A DNA stretch of 64,000 nt from Marinilabilia rubra (GTDB lineage: Bacteria > Bacteroidota > Bacteroidia > Bacteroidales > Marinilabiliaceae): NCBI RefSeq assembly GCF_003121985.1, contig NZ_QEWP01000022.1:1-64000 (forward strand), read 5' to 3'. Below, one piece after another: positions 34,163 to 42,589 of this stretch. The notes under the pieces were generated by a model. That model saw only the letters and a list, made by a program, of their open reading frames with translations. It was not told the origin of the DNA and searched no databases. Each line of letters starts with the position of its first letter. Positions within the stretch are counted from its first letter, which is position 1. Made by a program: the position numbers and the translations under genes.

Positions 34163-35599
34163 CTATTCCTCCGGGATTAGCCGGAAAACATATCCCGGAT
34201 TTTCTACTCCTATGTAAAGATAACCGTCCGGGCCGGTCTCGATTGATCGAACCCTTCCTGCTTCACGAAGCATTATTTCGTGTTTCTCAACTTCGTTCCC
34301 ATCTAATTGCGTCCGCACAACGTACCTGAAACTAAGTGAGCCTGAGAATATACTGTTGGCCCATTGAGGGTAGGTTTCCGCATCGGCAAATGCCATTCCG
34401 CAGGCAGCAATAGAAGGCGTCCAGTAAATAACCGGCTGTTCCATTCCAACTTTGGCTGTATCCTCGGTAATAATGGTCCCGTTGTAATTTATTCCATATG
34501 TTATTTCCGGCCATCCATAATTGTCTCCTTTACGTATAATGTTCAGCTCATCGCCCCCCTTTGGGCCATGTTCAGTTTCCCACAGAACACCTGTTTTCGG
34601 ATGGAATACCAGACCCTGAGGATTTCTATGCCCATATGACCAAATGGAAGGCATGGCATCGGTATTGTCCACAAACGGATTGTCTTCCGGAATACTGCCA
34701 TCATCATGGATGCGATGAATTTTGCCGCAATGATTGGTGAGATCCTGGGCATTAGGTGGATTTCCTCTTTCACCAACTGAGAAGAAAAGGTAGTTGTTTT
34801 CGTCAAATGCCATTCTACAGCCAAAATGTACTCCACTGTTGGTGTTGGGCTGAGCTTTAAAGATCTTTTCTTTATCAATTAATGAATTTCCATATATTTT
34901 GGCCCTCATAATTGCTGTATTCCCTCCTTTTCCTTCCGGCTCTGAATAAGCGAGGTAAATCCAGCCATTTTCTTCATAGTCCGGATGTAATTTTATATCT
35001 AAAAGGCCTCCTTGCCCGCGTGCATAAACTTCAGGGACCCCATCAATCATCCCTTCAAATGTTTTGTTTCTGAAGCGAAAGAGTTCACCACTGCGCTCTG
35101 TTACCAAGAGGTCGCCATTGGGAAGCCATGCCATTCCCCATGGGATACTTAAACCTGAGGCTACGGTGTCGATGCGAAATGCCAGATTTTCGGTTTGCAC
35201 TACCTCAGGGAATCCGGGCCTGTACTTATGCGCATTGGCATCATTTTTTATGTCGGTTAATATATGGTCGGCCACTGCGGTTACCTCTTCTTCAGTGAAA
35301 ACATCACCAAAAGCGGGCATGCCTGTTTCATAATCTCCTTCGCGGATGATTTTTTCCATTTCATTTTGAGGCAGCTCAAACATCGCCTGTCTGTCTTTAC
35401 CCGCAAAGCGTTCCATGTACATGCCGTGGCAACTTGCGCAGTAATTCTCATACAATTCTGCCGCAGGGCGGGCTTTTTCTGATTGGTTGCTTGTTTTTGC
35501 TGAACAGCCGGAAGATGTTGTCGATGTTAGCGCCAACCATAAGATAATGGTGGAAGCAATAAAAATTCCTGTTAGTCGAATGTGTTTAGTTTCAAGCAT
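34163..35599 (-). CDS. Cytochrome c-linked PQQ sugar dehydrogenase
   Basis: This 478-residue protein has a signal or anchor (residues 8-32, ending SSGC, a possible lipobox). A cytochrome c domain follows with the haem motif CASCH (Cys54, Cys57, His58) and a Met ligand in GMPAFGDVF. The soluble glucose/sorbosone dehydrogenase beta-propeller starts at about residue 140: SIPWGMAWLPNGDLLVTERSG, HFGCRMAFDENNYLFFSVGE and WETEHGPKGGDELNIIRKGD. It oxidises aldoses in the periplasm with PQQ and passes electrons to the haem. No pqqA-F genes are nearby, so PQQ would have to come from elsewhere, perhaps through the adjacent receptor. Confidence 0.9.
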   Translation of the reverse strand: MLETKHIRLTGIFIASTIILWLALTSTTSSGCSAKTSNQSEKARPAAELYENYCASCHGMYMERFAGKDRQAMFELPQNEMEKIIREGDYETGMPAFGDVFTEEEVTAVADHILTDIKNDANAHKYRPGFPEVVQTENLAFRIDTVASGLSIPWGMAWLPNGDLLVTERSGELFRFRNKTFEGMIDGVPEVYARGQGGLLDIKLHPDYEENGWIYLAYSEPEGKGGNTAIMRAKIYGNSLIDKEKIFKAQPNTNSGVHFGCRMAFDENNYLFFSVGERGNPPNAQDLTNHCGKIHRIHDDGSIPEDNPFVDNTDAMPSIWSYGHRNPQGLVFHPKTGVLWETEHGPKGGDELNIIRKGDNYGWPEITYGINYNGTIITEDTAKVGMEQPVIYWTPSIAACGMAFADAETYPQWANSIFSGSLSFRYVVRTQLDGNEVEKHEIMLREAGRVRSIETGPDGYLYIGVENPGYVFRLIPEE

Positions 35600-35870
35600 G
35601 ATATGAAGGTTTAGTTGGATTATGAAAAGTCAACTGTTACGGCAATTTAATTCATTTTCTTTTAATTGTAAACTAACTTTTTAACACAGAAGAGATTAAT
35701 TTTGTTTAATAATCTGGGTTTTCGGGAATATGTAATAAAAGTGTAAATGAGAGCAGCAGAAATATTTCTGGGAAATGTTCATAAATACCCATGAATGAAT
35801 TTAGATATTTATATTTTTTGTTAGTTTTAAATTATATTTGATGGGGATTAATTGTGTCTAGGTTTAATTA

Positions 35871-36018
35871 CAATAGATCGTTAGTCCCGATGCTTCGGGA
35901 TAGATATTAGATTTAAGATAAATCATAACCAATTGATAATCCGAATGTTAACCCAGGAAAACTATTAAGATGTAAGTAATTGATTTAAAGCTTATTGCAA
36001 AAGTTCGACGGACTATTA
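35871..36018 (-). mobile_element. MITE copy 7
   Basis: Reverse orientation, starting CAATAGATCGTTA and ending near CGACGGACTATTA, with the hairpin TCCCGATGCTTCGGGA. No clear target duplication. The next mobile-like repeat starts 4 bp later. Confidence 0.85.
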
Positions 36019-36021
36019 TAT

Positions 36022-36203
36022 TAGAGCCTGTCTATAAAGTCGGGAAGTTTGTAAAAAGTCATGTGTCTGATCAGAAAGTGCCAGTTGCAAACCTAAGGGA
36101 GGCTTCGGGAGCGAAGCCCCCAAAAGCGGAGTCCCGATGCTTCGGAATGAGTATTTTGGGAGCAAGCGTAACGACGCAAATGGTACTTTATGGACCGACA
36201 CTA
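36022..36203. repeat. Small mobile-element-like repeat (TGTCTATAAAGT family), copy 2
   Basis: The left end, TAGAGCCTGTCTATAAAGT (36022-36040), is mirrored by the right end, ACTTTATGGACCGACA. The element is about 180 bp and non-coding. It contains GGAGCAAGCGTAACGACGC, also found near 18505, and the hairpin-like TCCCGATGCTTCGGAATG. Copy 1 is at 19696-19843. Confidence 0.6.
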
Positions 36204-36263
36204 ATTGTTGTCCCGGTTGCGACTTAGAAGTTTTTATATGAATATATTTAAAAAATTGAAGTT

Positions 36264-36608
36264 ATGAACAATACAGAGAAAGTGGCAGTTTTATGGACCA
36301 GTGGTGATGTTGAGGTTGCTGAAAAAGTGGTTCTCATGTATACGAAAGGAGCAAAGATGAATGGTTGGTTTGAAGAAATTGTGCTGGTTGTTTGGGGACC
36401 ATCAACAAAACTTCTGGCCACGAATGTCTCTTTACAAAACAGAGTTAAAGAATTAATAGAAGCCGGAGTAAAGGTTAAAGCTTGCAGTGTATGTGCCGGT
36501 GAGTATAATGTTACTTCTGATTTAGAGAATGTAGGACTTGAGGTCATTCCTATGGGGCCCCCGTTAACTGATTATTTGAAAACTGACTGGAGGATTTTGT
36601 CTTTTTAA
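36264..36608 (+). CDS. DsrE-like sulfur-relay family protein
   Basis: This 114-residue protein has the DsrE fold: KVAVLWTSGDVEVAEKVVLM, then FEEIVLVVWGPSTKLLATN, VKELIEAGVKVKACSVCAGE and LTDYLKTDWRILSF. Two Cys (CSVC) lie in the region where sulfur-carrying members have one catalytic Cys, so it could carry persulfide. The family joins sulfur transfer in tRNA thiolation and sulfur oxidation, but many Bacteroidota copies are of unknown use. It stands alone. A MITE copy follows at 36696. Confidence 0.75.
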   Translation: MNNTEKVAVLWTSGDVEVAEKVVLMYTKGAKMNGWFEEIVLVVWGPSTKLLATNVSLQNRVKELIEAGVKVKACSVCAGEYNVTSDLENVGLEVIPMGPPLTDYLKTDWRILSF

Positions 36609-36695
36609 TGAAACCGAAATAATCTGGTTTCCAGTTGAGGGTATTCCAGGTAAGTATTGATTATTATCTTCTTAATTATTTCTATTATCAATATA

Positions 36696-36842
36696 TAACA
36701 GTCCGTTAGGCTTTTATAATAACCATTGAATCAGTTGTTTATGTGTAAAGAGTATTGTGTGTTAATATGCAGATTTTCAGTATTATACGATTCAGCTTAA
36801 ATCTTATATCTATCCCGAAGCATCGGGACTAACGGTCTGTAG
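36696..36842 (+). mobile_element. MITE copy 8 with perfect 6-bp target duplication
   Basis: Left end TAACAGTCCGTTA, right end TAACGGTCTGTAG, with the hairpin TCCCGAAGCATCGGGA. Both flanks are AATATA (36690-36695 and 36843-36848). Confidence 0.92.
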
Positions 36843-36970
36843 AATATAGATATTGGTGTTTAATTTTCTTATATTGCAACAGATGTGGCAACTATCTCGT
36901 ATAGGAGTTTTTGGCGTATACTTCGAATGACTCTAATTTCAGACTATGGTTTTAATTCATCTGTTATTAA

Positions 36971-38533
36971 ATGACTCAATCTCCTACAAATAAAGAACTG
37001 GAAGAAAGAATAAAGTATCTTGAACAGGAATTGTTTCGCCTCCGAAAGAGATCTGAGATGGAGCTCAGGGAGGAAAATGAAGACCGCTTCAAAACCTTGG
37101 CAGAGGCGGCTCAGGAAGGCATTTTTATACTCGAAAACGGATACTGTATTGAAGCCAATCTGAATGGTTGCCAAATGTTTGGATATAGCTATGAGGAAAT
37201 TATCGGGCGTAAAGCAAGTTCCGTTTTTGTGCATGAAGACCGGGAATTAGTAAAACAAAATATTATTGATGAAGTAACTACGCCATACGAAGCCTTAGCT
37301 TTAAGGAAAGACGGGAGTCAGTTCTTTGCTGAAATCAAGGGGAAGAATTTTACTTTTAGGGGACGCAAAGTCAGGGTGACTTCTGTTATAGATGTCACTA
37401 ACCGGAAGAGAGCAGAGCAAAGACTTATTGAAAGTGAAAGCAAATACCGTGAAGTCATTGAAAATGCTGCTGATGGGATCCTTATCGGAAATTTAAGGGG
37501 CGAGATTGTTGAAGTTAATAAGGGATTTCTCAAGATGACCGGTTACAGCCGTAATGATGTTATGAACAGACATATAAAGTTTTTGTTTGATCCTGAAGTT
37601 TTGGAGAAGAAGCCTTTACGGTTCGATTTGTTGAATAAGGGGCAGTCAATCATCATTGAGCGAGATATTATAGATGTTAATGGAAAGCCTATTCCCATTG
37701 AGATGAATTCTAAACGGCCACATGCTAACTATTATTTGGCCATTATACGCGACTTGCGTGAACGACGTAAGGCAGAGGAAAATTTAATTTCTGCCAATAA
37801 AAAACTTCTTGATGCTAAAGAAAGAGCAGAAGAGAGTGACCGTCTTAAATCTGCCTTCCTTGCTAATATGAGTCATGAGATCCGGACGCCAATGAATGGT
37901 ATAATCGGATTTACAGAACTTCTTCGAAATCCTGACCTTACAGATGATGAACGCTCCGATCATCTTAATGTTGTTATCAGTAGCGGACACCAATTGTTGA
38001 ATATCATTAATGACATCCTTGAAATATCACGTATTGAAACGGGTCAGTTAACTCTGACGAAGAAGTTTGTTAAGGTTGACTCAGTATTACGGTCTTTATT
38101 CCTTTTCTTTCAACCCATGGCTGAAGATACGAGGAATAAGCTGAGTATATCCATGGATATGCATGATCTTGAACCTGTCATCTATACGGATGAAGGAAAG
38201 CTAAGACAAATACTTACCAATTTGATAAGTAATGCCTTGAAGTTCACTAATAACGGGTCGGTGACATTGAGTTTTGACCAGGAGGGTGATTACGGGCATT
38301 TTGCTGTTAGGGACACAGGAATTGGGATTCCTGCTGATGCCATTGAAACTATTTTTGATCGCTTCGTTCAATTAAAACATGTTGGGGTCGCCAAAAAATC
38401 AGGAACAGGTCTTGGGTTATCTATTTGCCATAAGTTGGTGAGTCTTCTGAATGGAGAAATTTGGGTTGAATCGAAAATAAATGAAGGATCCCGGTTTCAC
38501 TTTCTTTTGCCCCTTAGGCCAAAAGAAGAATAA
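36971..38533 (+). CDS. PAS-PAS sensor histidine kinase
   Basis: This 520-residue cytoplasmic kinase has an N-terminal coiled coil (residues 5-40), two PAS domains (about 40-160 and 160-280: GIFILENGYCIEANLNGCQM and GILIGNLRGEIVEVNKGF), and a HisKA domain with the phosphoacceptor in FLANMSHEIRTPMNG (His at about 304). The catalytic domain has ISNALKFTNNGSV, VRDTGIGI and GTGLGLSICHKLVSLL. There is no membrane segment, so the signal is probably intracellular or redox-linked through PAS. No response regulator gene is adjacent; it is an orphan kinase. The nearest regulator candidate is unknown. Confidence 0.92.
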   Translation: MTQSPTNKELEERIKYLEQELFRLRKRSEMELREENEDRFKTLAEAAQEGIFILENGYCIEANLNGCQMFGYSYEEIIGRKASSVFVHEDRELVKQNIIDEVTTPYEALALRKDGSQFFAEIKGKNFTFRGRKVRVTSVIDVTNRKRAEQRLIESESKYREVIENAADGILIGNLRGEIVEVNKGFLKMTGYSRNDVMNRHIKFLFDPEVLEKKPLRFDLLNKGQSIIIERDIIDVNGKPIPIEMNSKRPHANYYLAIIRDLRERRKAEENLISANKKLLDAKERAEESDRLKSAFLANMSHEIRTPMNGIIGFTELLRNPDLTDDERSDHLNVVISSGHQLLNIINDILEISRIETGQLTLTKKFVKVDSVLRSLFLFFQPMAEDTRNKLSISMDMHDLEPVIYTDEGKLRQILTNLISNALKFTNNGSVTLSFDQEGDYGHFAVRDTGIGIPADAIETIFDRFVQLKHVGVAKKSGTGLGLSICHKLVSLLNGEIWVESKINEGSRFHFLLPLRPKEE

Positions 38534-38668
38534 GAAAAGAAGGATTTACATTCCAAAAATAGCAGTTGGTGATTCTTTTGAAAGGACTTTCAATTCGAGC
38601 CATTATTTGTCGGGGCAAACAGTGTAAGTGTTGCAATAAATATTCGAAATCCAGCCATAAATAGAGAG

Positions 38669-38705
38669 AAGGACCGGCAAAAATAATCTTGCCGGTCCTT
38701 TATTT
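38669..38705. terminator. Terminator between the kinase and the zinc-ribbon gene
   Basis: A perfect 10-bp stem, GGACCGGCAA (38671-38680) with TTGCCGGTCC (38689-38698), has a T-rich tail on the plus strand (TTTATTT) and an A-rich region before the stem. It can serve both convergent genes. Confidence 0.85.
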
Positions 38706-38706
38706 G

Positions 38707-38847
38707 TTATCCGATTTTGTCCCACTTTTCATGTCCACAGACAGGACATTTTGGTAATGCATCATTGTCGCTTTCGAGAACAATTTCTTTCCCGCATTTC
38801 TGACATTTGTAGGTTCCTTTTCCGGGCTTTTCTCCTGATGTGTGCAT
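38707..38847 (-). CDS. 46-residue zinc-ribbon protein
   Basis: A short frame of 46 residues on the minus strand starting at 38847. It has two CxxC pairs, CQKC (15-18) and CPVC (34-37), in a rubredoxin- or zinc-ribbon-like spacing, with GTYKCQKCGKEIVL and KCPVCGHEKWDKIG. It ends within 2 bp of the terminator hairpin, as a real transcript would. Small proteins of this type are common in Bacteroidota and may bind zinc or iron. No function is assigned. Confidence 0.7.
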   Translation of the reverse strand: MHTSGEKPGKGTYKCQKCGKEIVLESDNDALPKCPVCGHEKWDKIG

Positions 38848-39120
38848 AGTTTTTCTTTTTAAAGGTTATTATTTAAACCATTAAGATAAGAAATGAAAAG
38901 GAAAATGTAAAAACAGATTGTTATGTTTTTCCATAGATTTCCGAAAACAATAATGAGAATTTAAAAATATTTTTTGGCTGGTGTCGGCATGTTTAAATGC
39001 TCATTTAATACTTTATTGCATAATATCCTGATTGCTAATGATAATCTTTTTATCTAATTTTAGTTGTTCAATATTCGAAACTTTGAATTTGTATTATTTA
39101 CAACTTAAACCTTTTGTTTT

Positions 39121-41055
39121 ATGAAAAAATTAAAACTTGCCCTTCTTTTAGCTCTTGCCTCTATGACCATATTTGGTTTAACCTTTAGTTGCCAAAATGC
39201 AAATGCTAAAAAGAAAGCTGTTAAAATTCCAATGGAAGACTTTTTTAGGAATCCTGAAAAAACTGCTTTCCAGATTTCGCCAAATGGTAAATTTTTGTCA
39301 TTCCTTGCTCCCTATGAAAACAGGATGAATGTTTATGTAAAAGACCTGCACGGTGATTCAGCTGTTCGTGTTACCTCTGAAACTGCCCGGGATATTGCCG
39401 GCTACTTTTGGGCTAATAATGAGCGACTTTTATTTTTAAAGGACACCGGGGGCGATGAGAACTTTTCCTTATATGGAGTAAACAGGAATGGTGAAGAAAT
39501 GAAAGCCTTAACCGAATTTGAAGGTGTTCGAACAACTATGATTGATGACTTGCCTGATATTGAGGAAGAAGTTATTATCGGTCTTAATAAAAGAAATGCC
39601 AGAGTTTTTGATCCATACCGATTGAATATTGAAACGGGAGAAATGGAAATGCTTGCAGAAAATCCTGGAAATATTCAGGGGTGGGTTACTGATCATGACG
39701 GGAAACTGCGGGCAGCCGTAGGTATAGAGGATGGAGTTAACACCACCTTACTTTACAGGGATTCTGAAAGGGATTCATTTGAAGTTGTCATTAAAAACAA
39801 TTTTAAAAATGAACTCAATCCCTACTTCTTTACTTTTGACAATGAAAAGATTTATGCCGTTTCTAATTTGGAACGTGACAAAAAAGCCCCGGTGATTTTT
39901 AATCCTAAAACAGGAGAGATTGAAGAAGTGCTTTATGAAAACGATGAATACGATGTGACTGGCTTGAGCTATTCCCGAAAAAGAAAAGTGCTGACCACCG
40001 CTTCCTACACCTCATGGAAACGACAACGACATTTCTTTGATAAAGAAGCCCAACAGCTTTTTGAAAGTTTAGAAGAAGATTTAGGAGAATATGAAATAGC
40101 AATAACTGATTCCGATAAGCCTGAGAAGCGTTTCATTATTCGTACCTACAGTGATCGTTCTCTCGGAGCTTACTATTATTATGATTCCGAAAATGATGAA
40201 CTTAACAAGATTGCTGATGTTAGTCCCTGGTTGGATGAAGAAAATATGGCAGGAACTACTCCTGTTAAGTATCAATCCAGAGATGGTCTTACAATACATG
40301 GATATCTCACTCTTCCAAAAGGATACAGTATGGAGTCGTCCCAAAACTTGCCCGTTGTTGTGAATCCTCATGGCGGGCCATGGTATAGAGACAGTTGGGG
40401 GTTTAATCCTGAAGTGCAATTTATGGCCAATCGTGGATATGCTGTCTTTCAAATGAATTTTAGAGGATCCACCGGTTATGGAAAAGAATTTTGGGAAGCT
40501 TCATTTAAGCAATGGGGATTATCCATGCAGGATGATATTACCGATGGTGTTAAGTGGTTAATTGAAAAAGGTATTGCTGATCCTGAAAGGGTGGCCATTT
40601 ATGGGGGCAGTTATGGTGGCTATGCAACATTGGCAGGCATGACCTTTACTCCTGAACTTTATGCTGCGGGTGTTGATTATGTTGGTGTATCAAACCTTTT
40701 TACTTTTATGAATACAATACCCCCTTACTGGGAGCCCTTGCTGGATATGATGTACGAAATGGTAGGACATCCAAAGAAAGACAGTTTGCAATTGCGGGAA
40801 ACTTCCCCTGTATTTCATGCTGACAAAATTGAGGCACCATTGTTTATCGCTCAGGGGGCCAATGATCCAAGGGTGAATAAGGATGAGTCAGATCAAATGG
40901 TTGAAGCTTTAAAGAAGAGAGGAGTTGAGGTTCAGTATATGGTCAAAGATAATGAAGGGCACGGTTTTAGGAATGAAGAAAACCGGTTTGATTTTTATGG
41001 TGCAATGGAAAAATTTCTGGCTAAACATTTAAATGGTGAGGAAGTCAGAGAGTAG
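39121..41055 (+). CDS. S9 family prolyl oligopeptidase-like peptidase
   Basis: This 644-residue serine peptidase is of the acylaminoacyl-peptidase/DPP type. The signal ends near FSCQNANA, a possible lipoprotein. Residues about 40-370 are a seven-bladed propeller with WD-like repeats. The alpha/beta hydrolase domain follows with GYLTLPKGY, VVNPHGGPWYRDSW, the nucleophile in IYGGSYGGYATLAG, the Asp in QGANDPRVNKDES and the His in DNEGHGF. All three catalytic residues are present. It probably trims oligopeptides in the envelope. It stands alone and is followed by a terminator. Confidence 0.93.
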   Translation: MKKLKLALLLALASMTIFGLTFSCQNANAKKKAVKIPMEDFFRNPEKTAFQISPNGKFLSFLAPYENRMNVYVKDLHGDSAVRVTSETARDIAGYFWANNERLLFLKDTGGDENFSLYGVNRNGEEMKALTEFEGVRTTMIDDLPDIEEEVIIGLNKRNARVFDPYRLNIETGEMEMLAENPGNIQGWVTDHDGKLRAAVGIEDGVNTTLLYRDSERDSFEVVIKNNFKNELNPYFFTFDNEKIYAVSNLERDKKAPVIFNPKTGEIEEVLYENDEYDVTGLSYSRKRKVLTTASYTSWKRQRHFFDKEAQQLFESLEEDLGEYEIAITDSDKPEKRFIIRTYSDRSLGAYYYYDSENDELNKIADVSPWLDEENMAGTTPVKYQSRDGLTIHGYLTLPKGYSMESSQNLPVVVNPHGGPWYRDSWGFNPEVQFMANRGYAVFQMNFRGSTGYGKEFWEASFKQWGLSMQDDITDGVKWLIEKGIADPERVAIYGGSYGGYATLAGMTFTPELYAAGVDYVGVSNLFTFMNTIPPYWEPLLDMMYEMVGHPKKDSLQLRETSPVFHADKIEAPLFIAQGANDPRVNKDESDQMVEALKKRGVEVQYMVKDNEGHGFRNEENRFDFYGAMEKFLAKHLNGEEVRE

Positions 41056-41075
41056 CTTTTTGAAATTGAGTTTTT

Positions 41076-41106
41076 AAAAGGATCGCCATGTGCGGTCCTT
41101 TTTTTT
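41076..41106 (+). terminator. Terminator of the S9 peptidase gene
   Basis: The stem AAAAGGATCGC with GCGGTCCTTTT has one wobble pair, a CATGT-type loop and a following T run. Confidence 0.85.
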
Positions 41107-41154
41107 GCACAGATTAATAAAGTGAAATACGAGATGAGTAAAAATAATAATCAA

Positions 41155-41186
41155 ATTGACAAAATTAATTTGAATTTTTACTTTTG
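41155..41186 (+). promoter_or_regulatory. Bacteroidota-type promoter of the DUF2089 gene
   Basis: ATTG (41155-41158) and TACTTTTG (41179-41186) are spaced 20 bp apart, a close match to the TTTG-N19/20-TAnnTTTG consensus of the Bacteroidota primary sigma factor. It lies 18 bp before the ATG at 41204, which means the GTG at 41186 cannot be the start codon. Confidence 0.7.
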
Positions 41187-41203
41187 TGAAAAACAACTGT
41201 ATT

Positions 41204-41494
41204 ATGGAAAAGATTTTGCCCATCACATGTCCGGGGTGTAGATCCGAAATGCAAGTGAAGAGTCTTTATTGCCAGGCATGTGATACCACCATTACAGGAT
41301 CCTTTAGTTTACCCCTGTTTTTGAAGCTGGAACCGAAGGAACAAGATTTTATTATGAAGTTTGTTCAAAACAGCGGTAGTCTCAAACAAATGTCTAAAAC
41401 CCTAAAACTGAGTTATCCTACTGTTCGAAATATGCTGGATGATTTAATTGAAAAAATCAATCAATTTAAAAAAGAGAGCCATGAAAATGAATAA
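41204..41494 (+). CDS. DUF2089 zinc-ribbon helix-turn-helix protein
   Basis: The ATG at 41204 gives 96 residues; a GTG at 41186 lies in the promoter and is rejected. The N-terminus is a zinc ribbon with two CxxC pairs (CPGC and CQAC), and the C-terminus is a small helix-turn-helix (FVQNSGSLKQMSKTLKLSYP, then TVRNMLDDLIEKINQF). This is the DUF2089 family, in which the ribbon probably regulates the DNA-binding domain. It overlaps the Yip1-like gene by 14 bp, so the two proteins are made together and probably work together, one as a regulator of the other. Confidence 0.85.
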   Translation: MEKILPITCPGCRSEMQVKSLYCQACDTTITGSFSLPLFLKLEPKEQDFIMKFVQNSGSLKQMSKTLKLSYPTVRNMLDDLIEKINQFKKESHENE

Positions 41495-42086
41495 AATATT
41501 TAATCCTTTTCATGAGATTGCCGGAAGTAAGGCACTCTTTTTAGGACTTTTGGCTATGCTGGCAACAGGTCTTATTGGTTACTTTAGTCATACCCATTTC
41601 CCGGATATTATCTCAATAAAATATATTCCGGTAAGTTTACCATTATGGTATTATTTCATTCAGCAATTGGTAATATGGTTGATACCCTCCGTTATTTTTT
41701 ATTTGCTTGCCCTTTTGGGGGCATCGTCATCAGTTAGAATTATTGATGTTTTTGGCACTCAGGCATTAGCCCGCTATCCCTATGTGCTTGCTTCCATTAC
41801 AGGCTTTTCAGGTTCCATGAAACGATTTGGGGAATACATTATAGAAGTTGCAATGGAACAAAATCAGGAAGCCTCAATTTCTTCATTTGATTTAATTATG
41901 TCTATACTAATCATCGTTGCATCTCTGTTATTGGTTGTATGGATGGTTGGATTAATGTATAATGCTTTCCGCATTTCAGCTAATCTGAAAGGAGCTAGAG
42001 CAGTTGGTTTGTTTATTGCCGGTTTTGCAGTTTCGTTTTTGGTTTCTCTATTTACCGGTATACAGTTGTATAACTTTTTACAGTGA
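41481..42086 (+). CDS. Yip1-like membrane protein
   Basis: The ATG at 41481 gives 201 residues. The frame has about five membrane segments: FLGLLAMLATGLIGYF, YFIQQLVIWLIPSVIFYLLA, the helix around LARYPYVLASITGF, LIMSILIIVASLLLVVWMVG and GLFIAGFAVSFLVSLFTGI. The fold resembles the Yip1/YIPF family. It overlaps the upstream DUF2089 gene by 14 bp, so translation is coupled. The partner's zinc-ribbon/helix-turn-helix and this membrane protein look like a regulator and a membrane sensor; this is inference. Confidence 0.8.
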   Translation: MKMNKIFNPFHEIAGSKALFLGLLAMLATGLIGYFSHTHFPDIISIKYIPVSLPLWYYFIQQLVIWLIPSVIFYLLALLGASSSVRIIDVFGTQALARYPYVLASITGFSGSMKRFGEYIIEVAMEQNQEASISSFDLIMSILIIVASLLLVVWMVGLMYNAFRISANLKGARAVGLFIAGFAVSFLVSLFTGIQLYNFLQ

Positions 42087-42165
42087 GTTGAAATTTTTTG
42101 GTAGGGTAAATGAAGAATAAAACGGTGTATTGGTAAAAGGATTTTTTAATCAAATACTAATCACC

Positions 42166-42480
42166 ATGAAAAAGACTGTATTTTTTATTTTCGCTGTTCT
42201 GTTTACTGTATTTTCTTCTATTGATGCTCAAACTCCCGTTGTGAAGAAGCGCCAAATGAATCAACAAACCCGCATTAATCAGGGGGTTAAAAGTGGGGAG
42301 TTAACCAAGAGGGAAACTGTTAAACTTCAAAAGCAACAAAGGAATGTTCGCAAAACCAAAAGAGCGGCAAAAGCAGATGGAGTTGTAACCAGAGGAGAAC
42401 GGGCTGTTATTCAGCATAAGCAAAATAAGGCTAATCGTAATATTTACCGGAAAAAGCACAATCAATTGGACCGGGATTGA
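42166..42480 (+). CDS. Small basic exported protein
   Basis: The ATG at 42166 gives 104 residues with a signal peptide, MKKTVFFIFAVLFTVFSSID. The mature part is strongly basic (many Lys, Arg and Gln) with repeated helical phrases: INQGVKSGELTKRETVKLQK, ADGVVTRGERAVIQHKQNK. The two similar GxLTKxE and GVVTxxER phrases suggest two related helical hairpins. No named family was recognised. An inverted repeat terminator follows (42516-42571). Confidence 0.7.
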   Translation: MKKTVFFIFAVLFTVFSSIDAQTPVVKKRQMNQQTRINQGVKSGELTKRETVKLQKQQRNVRKTKRAAKADGVVTRGERAVIQHKQNKANRNIYRKKHNQLDRD

Positions 42481-42515
42481 TGGTTGGTTTTTATAGAACC
42501 AATTGAAAAATCGCA

Positions 42516-42571
42516 AAAATCCCTCAAAATGTCGATCCTGAAAACAGGAACATGACACTTTGAGGGATTTT
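42516..42571. terminator. Long inverted-repeat terminator between convergent genes
   Basis: Arms of 18 bp, starting AAAATCCCTCAAA (42516-42533 with 42554-42571), have 17 of 18 matched. An inner hairpin, CCTGAAAACAGG, lies in the loop. It ends transcripts of the convergent genes at 42480 and 42590. Confidence 0.85.
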
Positions 42572-42589
42572 CCACCTAAGAGGCAGATG

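Noticed and set aside
41186-41203. GTG start for the DUF2089 gene
   Set aside because: The GTG overlaps the TACTTTTG promoter element, so it would lie upstream of the transcript start.
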